64,000 nt of DNA from JAHJQZ01 sp963667595 (GTDB lineage: Bacteria; Pseudomonadota; Alphaproteobacteria; Rhizobiales; Devosiaceae): NCBI GenBank assembly GCA_963667595.2, contig CAXXWD010000001.1, forward strand, positions 2,092,126 to 2,156,125, written 5' to 3'. Below the pieces are notes generated by a model. That model was not told the DNA's origin and did no database searches. It saw only the letters and a list, made by a program, of their open reading frames with translations. Both the position numbers and the translations under genes were made by a program. This document shows positions 56,509-64,000 of the stretch, in pieces. How positions within the stretch are numbered: position 1 is the stretch's first letter; every line of letters starts with the position of its first letter.

Positions 56509-57135
56509 CTATGCCGCCGGCTTCAGCGGCAGGCCGAGCGCGATCAGATCTTCGCGCAGCTTTTCCGGAGAGACGAACCGCACCGCCTGCATGCCGACCG
56601 CGCGGGCGGAGACGACATTGGTCTCGTTGTCATCGATGAAGACGCAGGATTGCGGCGCCAACCCATAGCGGTTGAAAAACACATGGAAGAGGCGCGGGTC
56701 GGGCTTGACCAGGCCTTCCAGTCCGCTGACCACGATGCCGTCGAATTTTTCGAGGAACGGGAAAAGCGGCAGCGAATAGGCCCATTTTTCCCAGGAATAA
56801 TTGGTGATGGCGAAGGTTGGCAACTCGGCAGCGATCAGTTCGTCATGAATGACGGTGGTGCCCTCAATGAGCGAGCCGGTCATTTCGATCCAGCGCGTGT
56901 CGAAGGCCTGGATCTCGCGCCAGTAGCGCGGAAACCGTGCCTGTAGCTCGGCGACGCCCTTGGTGTAGGATTTGCCGGCATCGAAACCCAGGTTCCATTC
57001 GAGGGTGCACACGTTGTCGAGGAACCATTGCGCCTCTTCCTCGGTGTCGAACAGCTTGCGGAAGAGATAAAGCGGGTTCCAGTCGAACATCACCCCGCCC
57101 AGATCGAATACGGGAACAAGAAGGTCGTCGGACAT
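56509..57135 (-). CDS. HAD-superfamily hydrolase (HAD-IA)
   Basis: 208 residues. Motif I VFDLGGVMFDWNP (nucleophile Asp kept, but the second Asp is replaced, giving DLGGV as in YihX-like/epoxide-hydrolase-type HADs), motif II AITNYSWEKW, motif III GLEGLVKPDPRLF, motif IV FIDDNETNVVSA. The DxGGV form occurs in phosphatases for sugar phosphates such as glucose-1-phosphate. The substrate is unknown. Convergent with the tannase-family gene. The ATG at 57135 is preferred over one at 57168. Confidence 0.83.
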   Translation of the reverse strand: MSDDLLVPVFDLGGVMFDWNPLYLFRKLFDTEEEAQWFLDNVCTLEWNLGFDAGKSYTKGVAELQARFPRYWREIQAFDTRWIEMTGSLIEGTTVIHDELIAAELPTFAITNYSWEKWAYSLPLFPFLEKFDGIVVSGLEGLVKPDPRLFHVFFNRYGLAPQSCVFIDDNETNVVSARAVGMQAVRFVSPEKLREDLIALGLPLKPAA

Positions 57136-57284
57136 GATGGTCTCCGGGCTGGCGGAAGGATGGCGCACCGGAATGAGACGGCGATGAAACCGGACGGTGC
57201 GAACGGTCGGTGGGACGCGTTACGGCCGCCAGCCTATGCCACGCTCGGCCTCTCGAGGCAAGCCGGCTCTCGGTTCCGTTGGTC

Positions 57285-57863
57285 CTACTGCCTGCAGGTC
57301 TTGCCGTCGAGTGCGATGTCTTCACCAAAGCGCGGCAGGAAATAATACTTATGGTAGAGGTTGAACGTCGTGTCGACCACGTAGCCAAACATCGGCTTGT
57401 AGGCGAGTTGTGCCTCGGCAACGATCACATAGCCATCAAGAGCGAGGTCTTTGAAATCGCTTGTCAGGGTGTAAAGGCTGCCCACTGTGTGGCGCGTCGC
57501 GCCATTGTCGGCGACAGACCAGCCGATTTTGGCAACGCCTGTGCTGGAAATGCTCACGCAGGAAACGATCTGCTGGACATTGTCGCTGGAATAGGGGGCC
57601 ATGGTGGCTCTGACGGCGGCGAAATAATCATCGATATTGGTGCTGGAGATCGTACTGTCCTTGCGGGCGACCAGATCGCCCAGAGAGCCCGCGACCGCGG
57701 CGACTCGCTTGTCGACAGAGATAGCGGCGCTGACCTCGACTGCCCCGAGATAAAGGGTCAGCATGATCGGCAGGACCAGGGCGAATTCGACGGCGGCAAC
57801 GGCCCGGTCGTTGCGGGCGAAGCGCTTGAGGCGGCCTGACAGGAACACGATCAAACGCCTCAT
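57285..57863 (-). CDS. TadE/TadG-like pilus assembly protein
   Basis: 192 residues from the ATG at 57863. The N-terminus is the TadE-like signature: a basic region, DRAVAAVEFALVLPIMLTLYLGAVEVSA as a single hydrophobic helix with the conserved E, then a periplasmic domain with a cysteine pair at the end. TadE/F/G-type pseudopilins are processed and help assemble the Flp pilus. The start overlaps the stop of the upstream tadE-like gene by four bases. Confidence 0.78.
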   Translation of the reverse strand: MRRLIVFLSGRLKRFARNDRAVAAVEFALVLPIMLTLYLGAVEVSAAISVDKRVAAVAGSLGDLVARKDSTISSTNIDDYFAAVRATMAPYSSDNVQQIVSCVSISSTGVAKIGWSVADNGATRHTVGSLYTLTSDFKDLALDGYVIVAEAQLAYKPMFGYVVDTTFNLYHKYYFLPRFGEDIALDGKTCRQ

Positions 57864-58450
57864 GTGAACGGCTCGTTGCGGAAAACGCGGACCGCGGTCA
57901 TCAGCCGGTAGCCGTCGCCGATATTGGACAGGTTGAACCCCAGGATATCGAGCATGGTGGGCCATTTATAGCCGACGCGGAGCATCACATAGTCCGAACC
58001 CGTGCCCGGCGAATAGATCCAGGTCCCCTTGAGAAGGCCGGTGTCGGGATCGATTTCTCTCGAAATGGAAAAATCAGCCGAAGAGAAATCGTTGATGGTT
58101 TCGACATCGACCTGGAGATTTTCGCAGGTGAACAGGTTCAGCAGGTTGTCGCAGATCGAGTCCCGGAATTGTGAGGCCGTGTAGTCGGCGGTCTGGGCCT
58201 GACCGGTGCGAACCAGCCGGACCGAGGTGTCGACGGCGCTGTCGAGGATCTGTGAGGACAGGAAGTAAAGCGATGTTTCGAAGATCGCCCCGATGATGGC
58301 GAAAAAGGGCAGGGCGAGCAGGGCGAACTCGATGGCGACGGCGCCGTGTTCGTCGCGCCTGAAAGCGTGTCCGAACACCCTCCGTAAAAAGGAGGGGCGC
58401 GAATGATCGGATTTGTTCGGAGCGACCGGATTCATCGGGACATGCTTCAT
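57860..58450 (-). CDS. TadE-like pilus assembly protein
   Basis: 196 residues. Basic leader, then DEHGAVAIEFALLALPFFAIIGAIFETSLYF: the VAIEFAL segment is the TadE hallmark. The remaining 140 residues are periplasmic with two cysteines (SICDNLLNLFTCENL) that may form a disulphide. Upstream to the right is a CtrA-like box, then a repeat and an IS5-family element that separate it from the next pilus gene. The ATG at 58450 is preferred over one at 58477. Confidence 0.8.
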   Translation of the reverse strand: MKHVPMNPVAPNKSDHSRPSFLRRVFGHAFRRDEHGAVAIEFALLALPFFAIIGAIFETSLYFLSSQILDSAVDTSVRLVRTGQAQTADYTASQFRDSICDNLLNLFTCENLQVDVETINDFSSADFSISREIDPDTGLLKGTWIYSPGTGSDYVMLRVGYKWPTMLDILGFNLSNIGDGYRLMTAVRVFRNEPFT

Positions 58451-58531
58451 GGTTCGGCCACCAGCCTTGAACCGCAAGTTCTAAGCTTCGGTTAGAAGTG
58501 GCGCGCGTGCACCTGTGCGATGAAAACGGGG

Positions 58532-58546
58532 TTAGCGGAAGGTTAA
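58532..58546 (-). promoter_or_regulatory. CtrA-like box upstream of the tadE-like gene
   Basis: On the minus strand TTAA-CCTTCCG-CTAA, one mismatch from TTAA-N7-TTAA, about 80 bp before the tadE-like ATG. CtrA controls pilus genes in alphaproteobacteria. Confidence 0.5.
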
Positions 58547-58576
58547 GCCAAAGCGCGAAAGGCGTCGCGGATGGCC

Positions 58577-58685
58577 TGGAGCAGATCACGTTTTGGCTGA
58601 ATCGTGGGGTCTACTCTATCTTCTCGTTTTGTCGTGTTTACGAACCGGCGAACCGGATTCCACTTTTTCGCCTGAAAACACTCTA
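58577..58685. repeat. RIME-like palindromic repeat, target of the IS5-family element
   Basis: TGGAGCAGATCACG ... CTCGTTTTGTCGTG ... CCGGATTCCACTTTTTCGCC ... CTCTAG. Its last CTAG (58683-58686) is the left copy of the 4-bp duplication made by the IS5-family insertion. Confidence 0.8.
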
Positions 58686-58686
58686 G

Positions 58687-59547
58687 GCTGTAGTGACAAT
58701 TTAAAGGTTGGGGGGATTCCCACGCGGCCGCAAATCGGATTCAACACTGGCTTTTGGAGGTCGATGTGGAAGGCGAGGTATTGCGGGACGATCAGTGGGA
58801 GCGGCTCAGGGAGTTTGTTCCCGGCGGACGCAAGGGCAAGCGCGGTCCGCGTAGCGACGGGCGGCGGTTTTTCGATGCCATTCTGTGGCTGGCTCATTCG
58901 GGGGCGCGCTGGCGCGACCTGCCCGAGGATCGGTTCGGGCCCTATCAGACGGTCAAGCGGCGCTATTATCGCTGGATCGAGATGGGCGTGTTCGACAAGA
59001 TCTTTGCGGCCGTGGCCGATGATCCCGACATGGAATGGCTTTCACTCGACGCCACGGTGATCCGGGCACAGGCACAAGCCGCCGGTGCGCGACGAAAAAG
59101 GGGGGAGCGCAAGCCCAGGCTCTCGGGCGCTCCCGGGGCGGGTTCGGAACCAAGGTCCATGCTGTAGTCGACGCGCTCGGTTTGCCGGTCCGATTTGAAC
59201 TCGGCCCCGGCCAGCAGAACGACATGGTACCGGCCTGCGACATGATTGAGGGCCTTCACGCCGGTCAGGTTCTTGCCGACCGTGCCTACGACGCCGACCG
59301 CCTCCATGATCTCATTCTCGAACAGGGCGGCGAACCGGTCATTCCGCCCCGCCGCCACCGCAAATACCAGCACCGTTACGACAAGATCGCCTACAAAAAC
59401 CGCTGGGGCATCGAGGGTTTCTTCGCCAAACTCAAGCAATGGCGCCGCATCGCAACCCGATACGACAAGCTTGCTGCCAACTTCCTCGGCTTCATCAAGC
59501 TCGCCGCCATCATGCTCTGGCTGAAATAGTTAAATCGTCACTACAGC
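58687..59547. mobile_element. IS5-family (IS427-type) insertion sequence, CTAG duplication
   Basis: 861 bp. Terminal inverted repeats: left GCTGTAGTGACAATTTAA and, read inwards, right GCTGTAGTGACGATTTAA (17 of 18 identical). Flanked by CTAG at 58683-58686 and 59548-59551. It sits between the pilus N-terminal-domain gene and tadE, exactly at the former's stop codon, which the duplication preserved. The near-perfect ends suggest recent insertion. Confidence 0.92.
58754..59529 (+). CDS. IS5-family transposase (two phases, probable -1 frameshift)
   Basis: Phase one (58754-59167; start TTG 58754 or GTG 58766) gives the N-terminal half (DDQWERLREFVPGG ... SLDATVIRAQAQAAGARRK). Phase two (to 59529) gives the catalytic half (GGFGTKVHAVVDALGLPVRF, VLADRAYDADRL, the final YKNRWGIEGFFAKLKQWRRI). 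The two overlap; the slip site is AAAAAGGGGGG at 59095-59105, the A/G-rich motif that IS427-type elements use for -1 frameshifting. Fused, the protein is about 258 residues with all three acidic positions (SLDATV, LADRAYD, IEGFFAK). Confidence 0.88.
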
Positions 59548-60003
59548 CTAGTTGCCGGCGGCGGAGGAGATGAGGTTGCTCGAGGCGATGGCCTGGGAAG
59601 TAAAGCTCGGATCGTCACCGAGCATGGGCGTCATCTGGCAGACCGGATCGCACACGAGCGTGGTCCGCGACGTGCCCTGATAGACGGTCATCAGGTTGGC
59701 GTCCTGCTGCACCACGTCGACGAGCGTGTCGGCGATCGGATTGCCCACGGCGTCGAGAATGATGAGATTGGTCTGGCCATAGGCCTTGCCGGTCAGGATC
59801 AATGTCTTGGGATCCTGAATGGTGACGTCGGCGATGGCGGGATTGCCGATGATCACCGTCGAGGCCGCCGAATTGATCCTGAGGATGCGCGCCATGTTGA
59901 CATTGACGGTGACGCCGTCGCTTGCGAGTGCGGTCTGGGCGGCAACAATCCCCGCTACAACGACAACGAGGCTCTTTAGTACATGCTTGAAAACTGCCGA
60001 CAT
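59548..60003 (-). CDS. Secreted pilus-assembly N-terminal-domain protein (CpaC N-terminus-like)
   Basis: 151 residues with a Sec signal peptide (AVFKHVLKSLVVVVAGIVAA ... ALA). The mature part has the secretin N-terminal pattern VNMARILRINSAASTVIIGN, ADVTIQDPKTLILTGKAYGQ and NLIILDAVG, i.e. the first domain of CpaC/RcpA without the ring-forming secretin domain. Such stand-alone proteins occur in alphaproteobacterial Tad loci and may assist the outer-membrane channel. Its TAG stop is part of the CTAG target of the IS5-family insertion. The ATG at 60003 is preferred because it gives a clean signal peptide. Confidence 0.75.
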   Translation of the reverse strand: MSAVFKHVLKSLVVVVAGIVAAQTALASDGVTVNVNMARILRINSAASTVIIGNPAIADVTIQDPKTLILTGKAYGQTNLIILDAVGNPIADTLVDVVQQDANLMTVYQGTSRTTLVCDPVCQMTPMLGDDPSFTSQAIASSNLISSAAGN

Positions 60004-60452
60004 GACCCGATCCGCTACGCAACTACATGACGGGCGCAGTTTCGGCGAGAATGGTGAACAAATGGCAAATCCCGTTTCCGGCCGTCTTTTCGAGGAAAAA
60101 GGCATCGGAATAAGTCCAGTTCAAAAACCAAAAACGCGGGGGTCGGAACATGCCATCGGCGACGATGGGAAAGAAACGTGGATTCAGTGCGTTAAGATCG
60201 TCATCGACACGATGAAAACCGATGAAAGCCGCTTTTGACGACATCTTCATCATGCTCCCGGAATCCCGGATCCTGCCAGAATGTGTCAGGCCAACCCATT
60301 GAGGAACATGGTGAAAACGGTCTCAAACCCGTCGAATGCAAACCATCCGATTAACGCATTGGCAAATGTTCACGCGTAGGTTGGCCATAGTTCGATATGT
60401 GACGTGTCGAACCGTGCTGTCACGACAAGTGACGTGGAGTCAGGAGCTAGTA
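60004..60452. other. Divergent control region of the Flp pilin gene
   Basis: 450 bp without a credible gene. Just before the pilin ATG are two direct repeats GTGACGTG (60399-60406 and 60429-60436), exactly 30 bp apart, and CAGGAGCTAG as the ribosome-binding site. A weak TTAACGCATTGGCAA lies near 60354. Confidence 0.4.
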
Positions 60453-60641
60453 ATGAATACCTTTTCGCGTTTTATGTCCGATGAATCGGGCGCGACCGCC
60501 ATTGAATACGGTCTGATCGCCGCCCTGATCAGTGTCGGTATCATCGCCGCCGCCAGCGCCCTGGGCGACAGCCTCGGCAACCTGTTCAACAACATCGGCA
60601 ATAGGCTCAACACCGAAGCCGCCAATACGACGGCGGGCTAA
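60453..60641 (+). CDS. flp: Flp-family type IVb pilin
   Basis: 62 residues, typical small Flp pilin. The short leader MNTFSRFMSDESGA is followed by the processing/hydrophobic segment ATAIEYGLIAALISVGIIAA with the conserved Glu-Tyr pair. The peptidase CpaA would cut after Gly13. It is the major pilus subunit. It ends before a strong terminator at 60673. Confidence 0.93.
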   Translation: MNTFSRFMSDESGATAIEYGLIAALISVGIIAAASALGDSLGNLFNNIGNRLNTEAANTTAG

Positions 60642-60672
60642 GTCGAGCGTCCAGCCGGATGATTTCGAATAC

Positions 60673-60697
60673 AAGGGGGGGCTCTGGCCCCCCTTTT
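60673..60697 (+). terminator. Intrinsic terminator after the pilin gene
   Basis: AAGGGGGG ... CCCCCCTTTT, stem of 8 bp with a T-run, 32 bp after the pilin stop. It lets the abundant pilin mRNA end before cpaA. Confidence 0.8.
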
Positions 60698-60824
60698 GCA
60701 TGCCGGTTTCATGGATCGATCGAAACGACGGATTTGCCGCCGGACTCTTGAACCTTTGTTAATCAGGCTCGGCGAGGCTTGGGCGGCCGGTTCCGGCCCG
60801 CTATCACCATTTGAGGCGCAAGCA

Positions 60825-61325
60825 ATGGGTTTCGTCCTTCTGTTCGTCTATCCGGCCATCATGGCCTGGGCGGCCGCGTCCGATCTTTTGACCATGCGCA
60901 TCTCCAACCGCCTGGTGCTTGCGCTGCTCATCGGCTTCGCAGTGATGGTTCCGGTCACGGGCATGCCGCTCGACGTGCTCTATTTGCATCTGGGCGCAGG
61001 CGGCTTGGTGCTTGCCGTTGCCTTCACCTTTTTCGCCTTCGGCTGGATCGGCGGCGGCGATGCCAAACTGGCAGCGATCACCGCGCTCTGGCTCGGCTGG
61101 TCCCTTTTATTGCCTTATGTAGTCTATGCCGGCCTGCTTGGCGGCCTTTTGACCATCGTTATCCTTATCCTCAGGCGCTGGCCGCTTCCGGTCGGTCTTC
61201 TGGGCATTGCCTGGATCGACCGGCTCCACGAAGCTCATGCCGGCGTTCCCTATGGGATCGCCCTGGCGGCGGCGGGCATGCTGCTTTACGCGGATAGCTT
61301 CATCTTCAAGGCGCTCGCCATCTGA
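60825..61325 (+). CDS. cpaA: Prepilin peptidase CpaA
   Basis: 166 residues with about five membrane helices. Aspartyl prepilin peptidase signature: the first Asp in AAASDLLTMRISN (about residue 21) and the GxGD motif variant in FGWIGGGDAKL. It processes Flp and the TadE/G-type pseudopilins. The ATG at 60825 is preferred to earlier in-frame ATGs because the helix pattern starts here. Confidence 0.88.
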   Translation: MGFVLLFVYPAIMAWAAASDLLTMRISNRLVLALLIGFAVMVPVTGMPLDVLYLHLGAGGLVLAVAFTFFAFGWIGGGDAKLAAITALWLGWSLLLPYVVYAGLLGGLLTIVILILRRWPLPVGLLGIAWIDRLHEAHAGVPYGIALAAAGMLLYADSFIFKALAI

Positions 61326-61347
61326 TGCCGTGTGCGAAAGTTACGCG

Positions 61348-61362
61348 GTAATTTGTTGTTAA
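61348..61362 (+). promoter_or_regulatory. CtrA-like box upstream of cpaB
   Basis: GTAA-TTTGTTG-TTAA, one mismatch from TTAA-N7-TTAA, followed by C; about 100 bp before the cpaB ATG. Confidence 0.5.
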
Positions 61363-61462
61363 CTATCATAAAAAACTTCCGATTAACCAAACCTTGACCC
61401 TTTGTCGCCAAACTCCGACCGGCGTGGGAGTGGGGTAGTTGCCCGCGTCCTGGAGAGTTGTG

Positions 61463-62353
61463 ATGAAGCCGACGCGTATCGTACTACTGGTCATTGCCGT
61501 TCTGGCAGCGGGCCTTGCGGCCTATCTGGCGACCCGCGGCGGTGGCGCGCCGCGAACTGTACAGCAAGTCGTCGAAGTCGAAGCGCCCAAGACGCAGATC
61601 CTGGTGGCGGCCGAGCAGATCGGGGTCGGTCAGCGGATCACGCCCAAACTCGTGCAATGGCAGGACTGGCCGGAATCGGCGGTCCGTTCGGAATATGTCA
61701 CCATCTCCGCCGTTCCCGATGCGCCGCAGCAATTGACCGGCACCGTTGCCCGTTTCCAGATCTTTCCCGGTGAGCCCATTCTCGAATCCAAGCTCGTACA
61801 CACCAATCAGGGCTATCTGAGCGCCGTCCTCGAAAAGGGCATGCGCGCCGTTTCGCTGCCGGTCAGTGCCGAATCGAGCGCCGGCGGCTTCATCGTTCCC
61901 AACGATCGCGTCGACATTGTCCAGACCCTGTCGTCCGCAGCCGGCGTCGAGACCCATACCGTCATCGAAAACGTCAAGGTGCTCGCCATTGGCCAGCGTC
62001 TCGGCGAATACGATGCCAGCGATGAAAAACAATGACAGGTCGCAACAGTCCAAGGTGTTCCAGGCCAATACCATCGCAACCGTGGAACTGGACCCCAGGC
62101 AGGCCGAATCCGTTGTGACGGCCATTTCGAAGGGACACCTGTCGCTGGTTTTGCGGTCCATCGCCGATTTCGGCGGCCCGACCCAGCTTGTCCAGGCCGA
62201 CAAGGACAGCCAGACGGTCCAAGCTGGTCCGCTTCGGCAAGCAGTCCTCGGTCGTGCCCGCCTCGTCCGGCATGGCCGACATGAGTCCGGTGGCTTCGGC
62301 GGAAAACCGATCCCGGTTCGGACTATGTCGTCAACCCGGTTCCGGTGCAGTGA
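61463..62353 (+). pseudogene. cpaB: Pilus assembly protein CpaB, frameshifted as sequenced
   Basis: Signal/anchor helix (RIVLLVIAVLAAGLAAYLAT), then the SAF-domain region (AAEQIGVGQRITPKLVQWQD) and VRSEYVTISAVPD... The frame breaks three times, always by one extra base: A-run 62025-62029, CC at 62219-62220, TT at 62317-62318. Removing these restores a normal CpaB of about 295 residues ending DYVVNPVPVQ at the TGA 62351-62353. It anchors the secretin CpaC. Because all three are +1 homopolymer changes and many more follow in cpaC, sequence error is more likely than decay. Confidence 0.85.
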
Positions 62354-63795
62354 TGATGAAAAAGACCATGGCAAACAGGTATGCGCGGAAGGTCCTGGGT
62401 TTTGCGACCGGGATCCTTGTGGCGCTGGCCGTTGCGGCTTTCGCGCCGGGGGGCCGCCTTCGCAGAAAACGGCCAACCATCTGCAGGTTTCAAAATCCGC
62501 GCTCGGCGCCACCCAGCATGTCCGAGATCGGCCTCAACAAGTCGCTGATCGTCGATCTGCCGGTACCGGCTTCCGAAGTGATCGTGTCCAATCCGGCCCT
62601 GGCCGCGGCAGTCATGCGCTCCAAGCAGCGTGCCATCGTCCAGGGCGCCGCGCTCGGCGAGACCAATATCTTCTTTCTCGATGCCAACGGCGCCCGCATC
62701 TCCGTGCTCGATGTGACCGTCACCCAGGATTCCGCGGGGCCTGGCCGCCCTGCTGGCGGCGCCTGCTTCCGGGATCGCGCATCACGGTCGAAAACCCTGA
62801 TGTCGGGCAATGGACCGCGCATCGTTTTTGAGCGGCTGGGCGCAGTCGGCCGACGATGTCGACAAGGCGGTTTCGGTTGCCAGCCAGTACGCCGGCAATG
62901 ATGCCAATGTCGCCAATCTGATTACCGTGGGAGGCGCCCAGCAGGTGGCGCTCAAGGTCACGGTGGCCGAGGTTTCGCGCGAGACCGTCAAGCAGCTCGG
63001 CATCGACCTCAGCGCTTCGCTCAGCAGCGGTGGGTTGTCGACTTCCCTCATCAACCAGCCGGGCCTTGGCGGCGCGTCGAGCGTGGTGTCCACCGGATCG
63101 GCCCACCCTTGGTCTCGGCATCGGCAATTTCTCGCTCGATGCGGACGCTCAAGGCGCTTGAACGGCGCGGGTGCCATGCGCACTCTTGCCAAGGCCGACC
63201 CCTGACGGCGATTTCGGGTCAGGAAGCCGAGTTTCTGGCGGGCGGCGAATATCCGGTGCCTTCGGGTTATCCAGGATGGCGTGTTGACCTTCGAATTCAA
63301 GGAATTCGGCGTTCAAGCTCAAGTTCACGCCGGTGGTCAAGTCCAATGGCAATAATCGCGCTGACGGTCGAAACCTCGGTTTCCGAACCGACCACGGAAG
63401 GCGGGTTCACCATTTTCCGGCGTCACCATCCAGGCCACCAAGGACCGCAAGGCCAAGACGTCCGTGGAACTGCATTCCGGCGCGACGCTGGCCATTGCCG
63501 GTCTCATTCAGGACCAGATCCGGCAGCAGTTCAATTCGCTGCCAGGCCTCGACAAGGTGCCGATCCTCGGCGCGCTGTTCCGCTCGCGCGATTTCATTCA
63601 TTCGGGAAACCGAACTGATGATCCTCGTCACGCCAGTGCTGGCCCAGACCGGGACGCCCACCCTGCCGACCGACAAGATGCAGTTCGCATCCGATTGCCG
63701 AGGCGATTTTCCTCGGTCGCATGGAAAAGCTTTACGGGATCAACGGCGCGGGTGGCGGCACTTATCAAGGTCGCGTGGGTTTCGTGCTCGACTAG
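62353..63795 (+). pseudogene. cpaC: Outer-membrane secretin CpaC, frameshifted many times as sequenced
   Basis: Pieces in all three frames together spell a normal secretin: signal helix (VLGFATGILVALAVAAFA), GLNKSLIVDLPVPASEVIVS, GETNIFFLDANG, GWAQSADDVDKAVSVASQYA, LTAISGQEAEFLAGGEYPVP, EFKEFGVKLKFTP, the PF00263 block SVELHSGATLAIAGLIQDQI ... LGALFRSRDF, and LMILVTPVLAQ to the TAG at 63793. About 18 single-base insertions are needed to explain the frame changes, for example the G-run 62448-62453, T-run 62825-62829 and C-run 63102-63104. None is a deletion. The start ATG overlaps the cpaB stop. Corrected length is about 475 residues. Confidence 0.85.
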
Positions 63796-63822
63796 GTCTG
63801 GGACGTTTTGGAGTTTCGCGCA

Positions 63823-64000
63823 ATGGACATTCATCAGCATCCGGGACAACGCGATCGCCAGGCCGAGATTCTGCCCGGCGCCCGGCTCTTGCCACGCATC
63901 ACCATCCAGGCGTTCTGTCTGCACACCCAGACGGCCCAGATGGTGGGAAATGGCCGTTCACGACCGGCGCATGGCCAAGGTGGCGCTGACCACCCACAAT
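63823..64000 (+). CDS. cpaE: Pilus assembly ATPase-like protein CpaE, 5' part (runs off the right edge)
   Basis: MDIHQHPGQRDRQAEILPGA leads into RITIQAFCLHTQTAQMV and, after one extra G near 63952, HDRRMAKVALTTHN. The RISIQAFC...DRRMAKA pattern is the N-terminal receiver-like part of Hyphomicrobiales CpaE; the MinD-like ATPase domain would lie beyond the window. No cpaD lies between it and cpaC. The start ATG at 63823 is the only good one. Confidence 0.65.
   Translation, partial: MDIHQHPGQRDRQAEILPGARLLPRITIQAFCLHTQTAQMVGNGRSRPAHGQGGADHPQ

Noticed and set aside
62353..63795. cpaC as a genuinely decayed pseudogene
   Set aside because: Only +1 insertions, no deletions or internal nonsense substitutions, and protein conservation is intact between them; a sequencing artefact explains it better.

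Overview
The window reads as chromosomal DNA of a high-GC (about 60-65% by eye) alphaproteobacterium, most likely order Hyphomicrobiales (Rhizobiales). The pointers are the ActS/ActR (RegB/RegA) redox pair, a phoR-pstSCAB-phoU-phoB cluster, a DUF2852 protein, a Tad/Flp pilus locus with CtrA-like boxes, IS630 and IS5 (IS427-type) elements, and several copies of a RIME-like palindromic intergenic repeat. I cannot name a genus from sequence alone.

Layout. 1-303: AT-rich tail of an unrecognised gene, ending abruptly at recF. 305-6989: recF, gyrB, a membrane methyltransferase-like protein and a class A penicillin-binding protein. 6996-8046: IS630-family element. 8222-19054: housekeeping and hypothetical genes (RNHCP protein, GNAT, beta-CASP RNase-like enzyme, HAD phosphatase, esterase, secreted SnoaL-like protein, ActS/ActR, DUF2852, YgjP-like protease). 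19141-24114: hexuronate end-pathway (eda, kdgK, IclR regulator, uxuB-like oxidoreductase). 24319-27146: DUF3788, truncated Hsp70, PPK2. 27231-35014: phosphate regulon with a Pho box before pstS. 35068-36933: amidase and GNAT. 37039-40857: an uncharacterised three-gene, coiled-coil/membrane module, with a CoxG-like gene divergent from it. 41823-54648: one long nucleoside uptake and salvage cluster (bmpA, ATPase, two permeases, cdd, punA, deoC, a two-part aldehyde dehydrogenase, deoA, deoB, upp). 54912-57135: tannase-family hydrolase and HAD phosphatase. 57285-64000: Tad/Flp pilus genes, interrupted by an IS5-family element.

How the parts work together. The nucleoside cluster imports nucleosides, deaminates cytidine, splits purine and pyrimidine nucleosides, isomerises (deoxy)ribose-1-phosphate and cleaves deoxyribose-5-phosphate; the aldehyde dehydrogenase probably removes the acetaldehyde, and upp recovers uracil. 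The pst/pho genes form a self-contained phosphate sensing and uptake unit, with a polyphosphate kinase divergent to it. KdgK and Eda finish the route that the UxuB-like enzyme begins, under a probable IclR operator.

Most notable: (i) a family of palindromic repeats whose CTAG edges form the TAG stop codons of several genes and which one IS5 element has used as its target; (ii) the uncharacterised three-gene coiled-coil module; (iii) about twenty single-base insertions confined to the last 2 kb, all consistent with over-called bases, which make cpaB/cpaC/cpaE look broken and are probably a sequence-quality artefact; (iv) a compositional break exactly at the 5' end of recF; (v) strong hairpins between the binding-protein gene and the rest of both ABC importer operons. 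No tRNA, rRNA or CRISPR was seen.
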